DNA from: Fidelibacterota bacterium
GTDB taxonomy: Bacteria; Fidelibacterota; Marinisomatia; SCGC-AAA003-L08; GCA-2689995
DNA length: 38,533 nt
Direction of reading: 5' to 3'
Assembly: GCA_002689995.1 (NCBI GenBank)
Contig: NZIV01000017.1
Coordinates: 1-38,533 of the forward strand
Each line of letters begins with the position of its first letter. The first letter of the stretch is position 1. The notes below the pieces were generated by a model that was not told the DNA's origin, searched no databases, and worked only from the letters and a program-made list of their open reading frames with translations. Below are positions 37,207-38,533 of this stretch, in pieces. The position numbers were made by a program, and so were the translations under genes.

Positions 37207-38533
37207 TTACTTTAGTAACATAACTTTTTGTGTTGAGATATTTTTACCAGCTTCTGTTCTGATTAAATATACACCACTAGATAAATTACTTGCATCCCAT
37301 GAAATGCTATGAGTGCCAGCAGTTAAGCTATTACTATATATAGCATCAATCATTTGTCCAGTAACATTATAAACATTAACCTTAACCATACTTTCACTAG
37401 GTAAGTTAATATTTAATACTGTTACAGGGTTAAATGGATTAGGATACGCATCACTAACAGAAAATTCTATCGGTAATGAATTTACAGTAACATCAATTTG
37501 ATTTTCAGAATTTAATACAATTGATTCCTCAATTGTAAATTCACCATTCGGAGTAAATAAATACTCGCTACTTGGCATTACAACAATTAGAGTTGTTTTG
37601 TTATCAATCGTAGAATAATCAGCAACCCAAGCATCTTGAGTTAATTCTAAACTAAAATCGCTGTCATGTGATAAAACCATTTGAATTGCACTTAATTGTC
37701 CATCAGCGACAATTGAAACATCAGTACCGATGTTTAATTTTGCTTCGGTAGCATCTGAAGTGCTATTCATTGGATTTAAGATAATATTAATTATAGCAAC
37801 AATGTCTGAAACATTTATGACTCCACCACTATCCATATCACCACACTCAACGCCATCAGTAGAACCACTATTATTCAAAATAGATCCAACTAATAAAACA
37901 ATATCAGAAACATTTACATTTCCATCATTATTTGCGTCACCGGCAACACAGTTAGGGCCACAACCAGCACTTGTACATGCTGCATCTGACCATGCAGAAA
38001 CTGTTGCTGTATTACTACTAACTGCTCTTACTTCCGCACAGACATCTACACCTTCATCAATACCATAAAGTAAGAAGTCTGTAGTAGGAGAATTAAACGA
38101 ACCACTCCATGCTTCACCATCAAGACATGCATCACAAAAAACATTAACTTCATAACTAATTACTCGATTATTAGGAGCAGGATTCAATAAAATACTTCCT
38201 TCTACATCAACAATCATTGGAGGATCAATAAGATTAAATACTGATCTTCTATTAGATTTAATTTGATTAATAAAGTCAACTCTATCATCTCTATCCATTG
38301 TTTTTATTGTGTGGGCAATTGGATTATCAATAATAACCATACCACCGTCACTAGTAGTTCCACCTCCACAAACACAACACATTTCATTAGATATGAAATC
38401 ATCGTCATCATAATTACCACACCATGAAGGGAAGCTATTATATTCAGCACAGCCATCACCATATGGGTCTACAGCACCATTGTCTGTATCTTCGCATGAA
38501 GCTCCACCATCACCACCACCAGTATCACCACCA
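37207..38533 (-). CDS. T9SS-secreted protein with Cys-rich module and dockerin, 5' end outside window
   Basis: 442 codons are visible; the frame is open through the right edge, so the N-terminus is missing and the first in-window ATG (38382) is internal. The visible part starts with Gly/Asp-rich repeats and the six-Cys module (CEDTDNGAVDPYGDGC to MCCVCGGG), as in the 2193-residue protein. An IKTMDRDDRVDFINQIK segment and an FN3-like domain follow. A dockerin pair (codons at 37774-37941: DANNDGNVNVSD and DMDSGGVINVSD, each followed by IV) and a beta-rich stretch lead to a T9SS type A sorting domain in the last 81 residues (DAYPNPFNPVTV). It is a paralogue of the 2193-residue protein. Loop two of the dockerin is degenerate. 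The enzymatic or adhesive role is unknown. Confidence 0.9.
   Translation of the reverse strand, partial: GGDTGGGDGGASCEDTDNGAVDPYGDGCAEYNSFPSWCGNYDDDDFISNEMCCVCGGGTTSDGGMVIIDNPIAHTIKTMDRDDRVDFINQIKSNRRSVFNLIDPPMIVDVEGSILLNPAPNNRVISYEVNVFCDACLDGEAWSGSFNSPTTDFLLYGIDEGVDVCAEVRAVSSNTATVSAWSDAACTSAGCGPNCVAGDANNDGNVNVSDIVLLVGSILNNSGSTDGVECGDMDSGGVINVSDIVAIINIILNPMNSTSDATEAKLNIGTDVSIVADGQLSAIQMVLSHDSDFSLELTQDAWVADYSTIDNKTTLIVVMPSSEYLFTPNGEFTIEESIVLNSENQIDVTVNSLPIEFSVSDAYPNPFNPVTVLNINLPSESMVKVNVYNVTGQMIDAIYSNSLTAGTHSISWDASNLSSGVYLIRTEAGKNISTQKVMLLK
37774..37941 (-). other. Dockerin pair in the right-edge T9SS protein
   Basis: Loop one, DANNDGNVNVSD, has all ligands; loop two, DMDSGGVINVSD, lacks the position-5 Asp. 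Helices IVLLVGSIL and IVAIINIIL follow. In contrast to the protease and esterase, this protein carries both a dockerin and a sorting domain. Confidence 0.75.
38364..38501 (-). repeat. Copy 2 of a duplicated Cys-rich module
   Basis: This is the partner of 26116-26253. It encodes CEDTDNGAVDPYGDGC, PSWCGNYDDDDF and MCCVCGGG. It differs mainly at synonymous or conservative positions. Confidence 0.85.

Noticed and set aside
20768-38533. Possible CRISPR or DNA tandem arrays in the repetitive surface-protein region
   Set aside because: The repetition comes from diverged protein domains; no short identical repeats with uniform spacers were seen.

Overview
The window looks like a chromosomal fragment of an uncultured marine bacterium close to Marinimicrobia (SAR406) or a related Bacteroidota/FCB lineage. 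The evidence is very AT-rich DNA, many starts with weak or no Shine-Dalgarno, several type IX secretion (T9SS) C-terminal sorting domains, paired dockerin repeats of the form DxNxDG(x5)DIVLLV, and the calcium/cysteine motif GCxDxxAxN...DDGSC in several secreted proteins. This placement is an inference; there is no rRNA gene or phylogenetic marker analysis. No tRNA, rRNA, CRISPR, insertion sequence or phage gene was seen.

Layout. Positions 1-5542 (minus strand) hold secreted proteins: a lamin-tail-domain protein cut by the left edge, an esterase-like alpha/beta hydrolase with an internal dockerin, and a C10 (streptopain-like) protease carrying a cohesin-like domain, a PA14 domain and a C-terminal dockerin. 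A pirin-like protein with a possible export signal is divergent (5764-6882). Positions 6888-15639 (minus) are housekeeping: an ABC-2 exporter pair, a 23S rRNA uracil methyltransferase, a phosphohexomutase, and the run metG-tatD-rsmA-rpoD-rpsU, closed by a clear terminator. A plus-strand trio follows (15908-18713): MBL-fold hydrolase, Rieske oxygenase and EamA transporter. A convergent minus-strand trio comes next (18734-20695): saccharopine-dehydrogenase-like, QueD and DUF423.

Positions 20768-38533 (all minus) are dominated by surface proteins. They include a 2193-residue T9SS protein with an LDL-receptor class A module, a 2291-residue T9SS protein with three cohesin-like domains, about nine fibronectin-III-type repeats, two Notch/LNR-like modules and two PPC-like domains, and a 158-residue protein that is one cohesin-like domain. 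There is also an HTTM-DCC membrane fusion protein, and the C-terminal part of a T9SS/dockerin protein cut by the right edge. That last protein shares a near-identical cysteine-rich module with the 2193-residue protein.

Working model (inference). Five cohesin-like domains and three dockerin pairs lie within 38 kb. The two complete dockerin proteins (protease, esterase) lack a T9SS sorting domain, while the multi-cohesin protein has one. This suggests a cell-surface scaffold that displays hydrolases by cohesin-dockerin pairing, like a cellulosome but built for protein and ester degradation and using T9SS for anchoring. It needs structural and binding tests, because dockerin-like and cohesin-like domains also occur outside such complexes.
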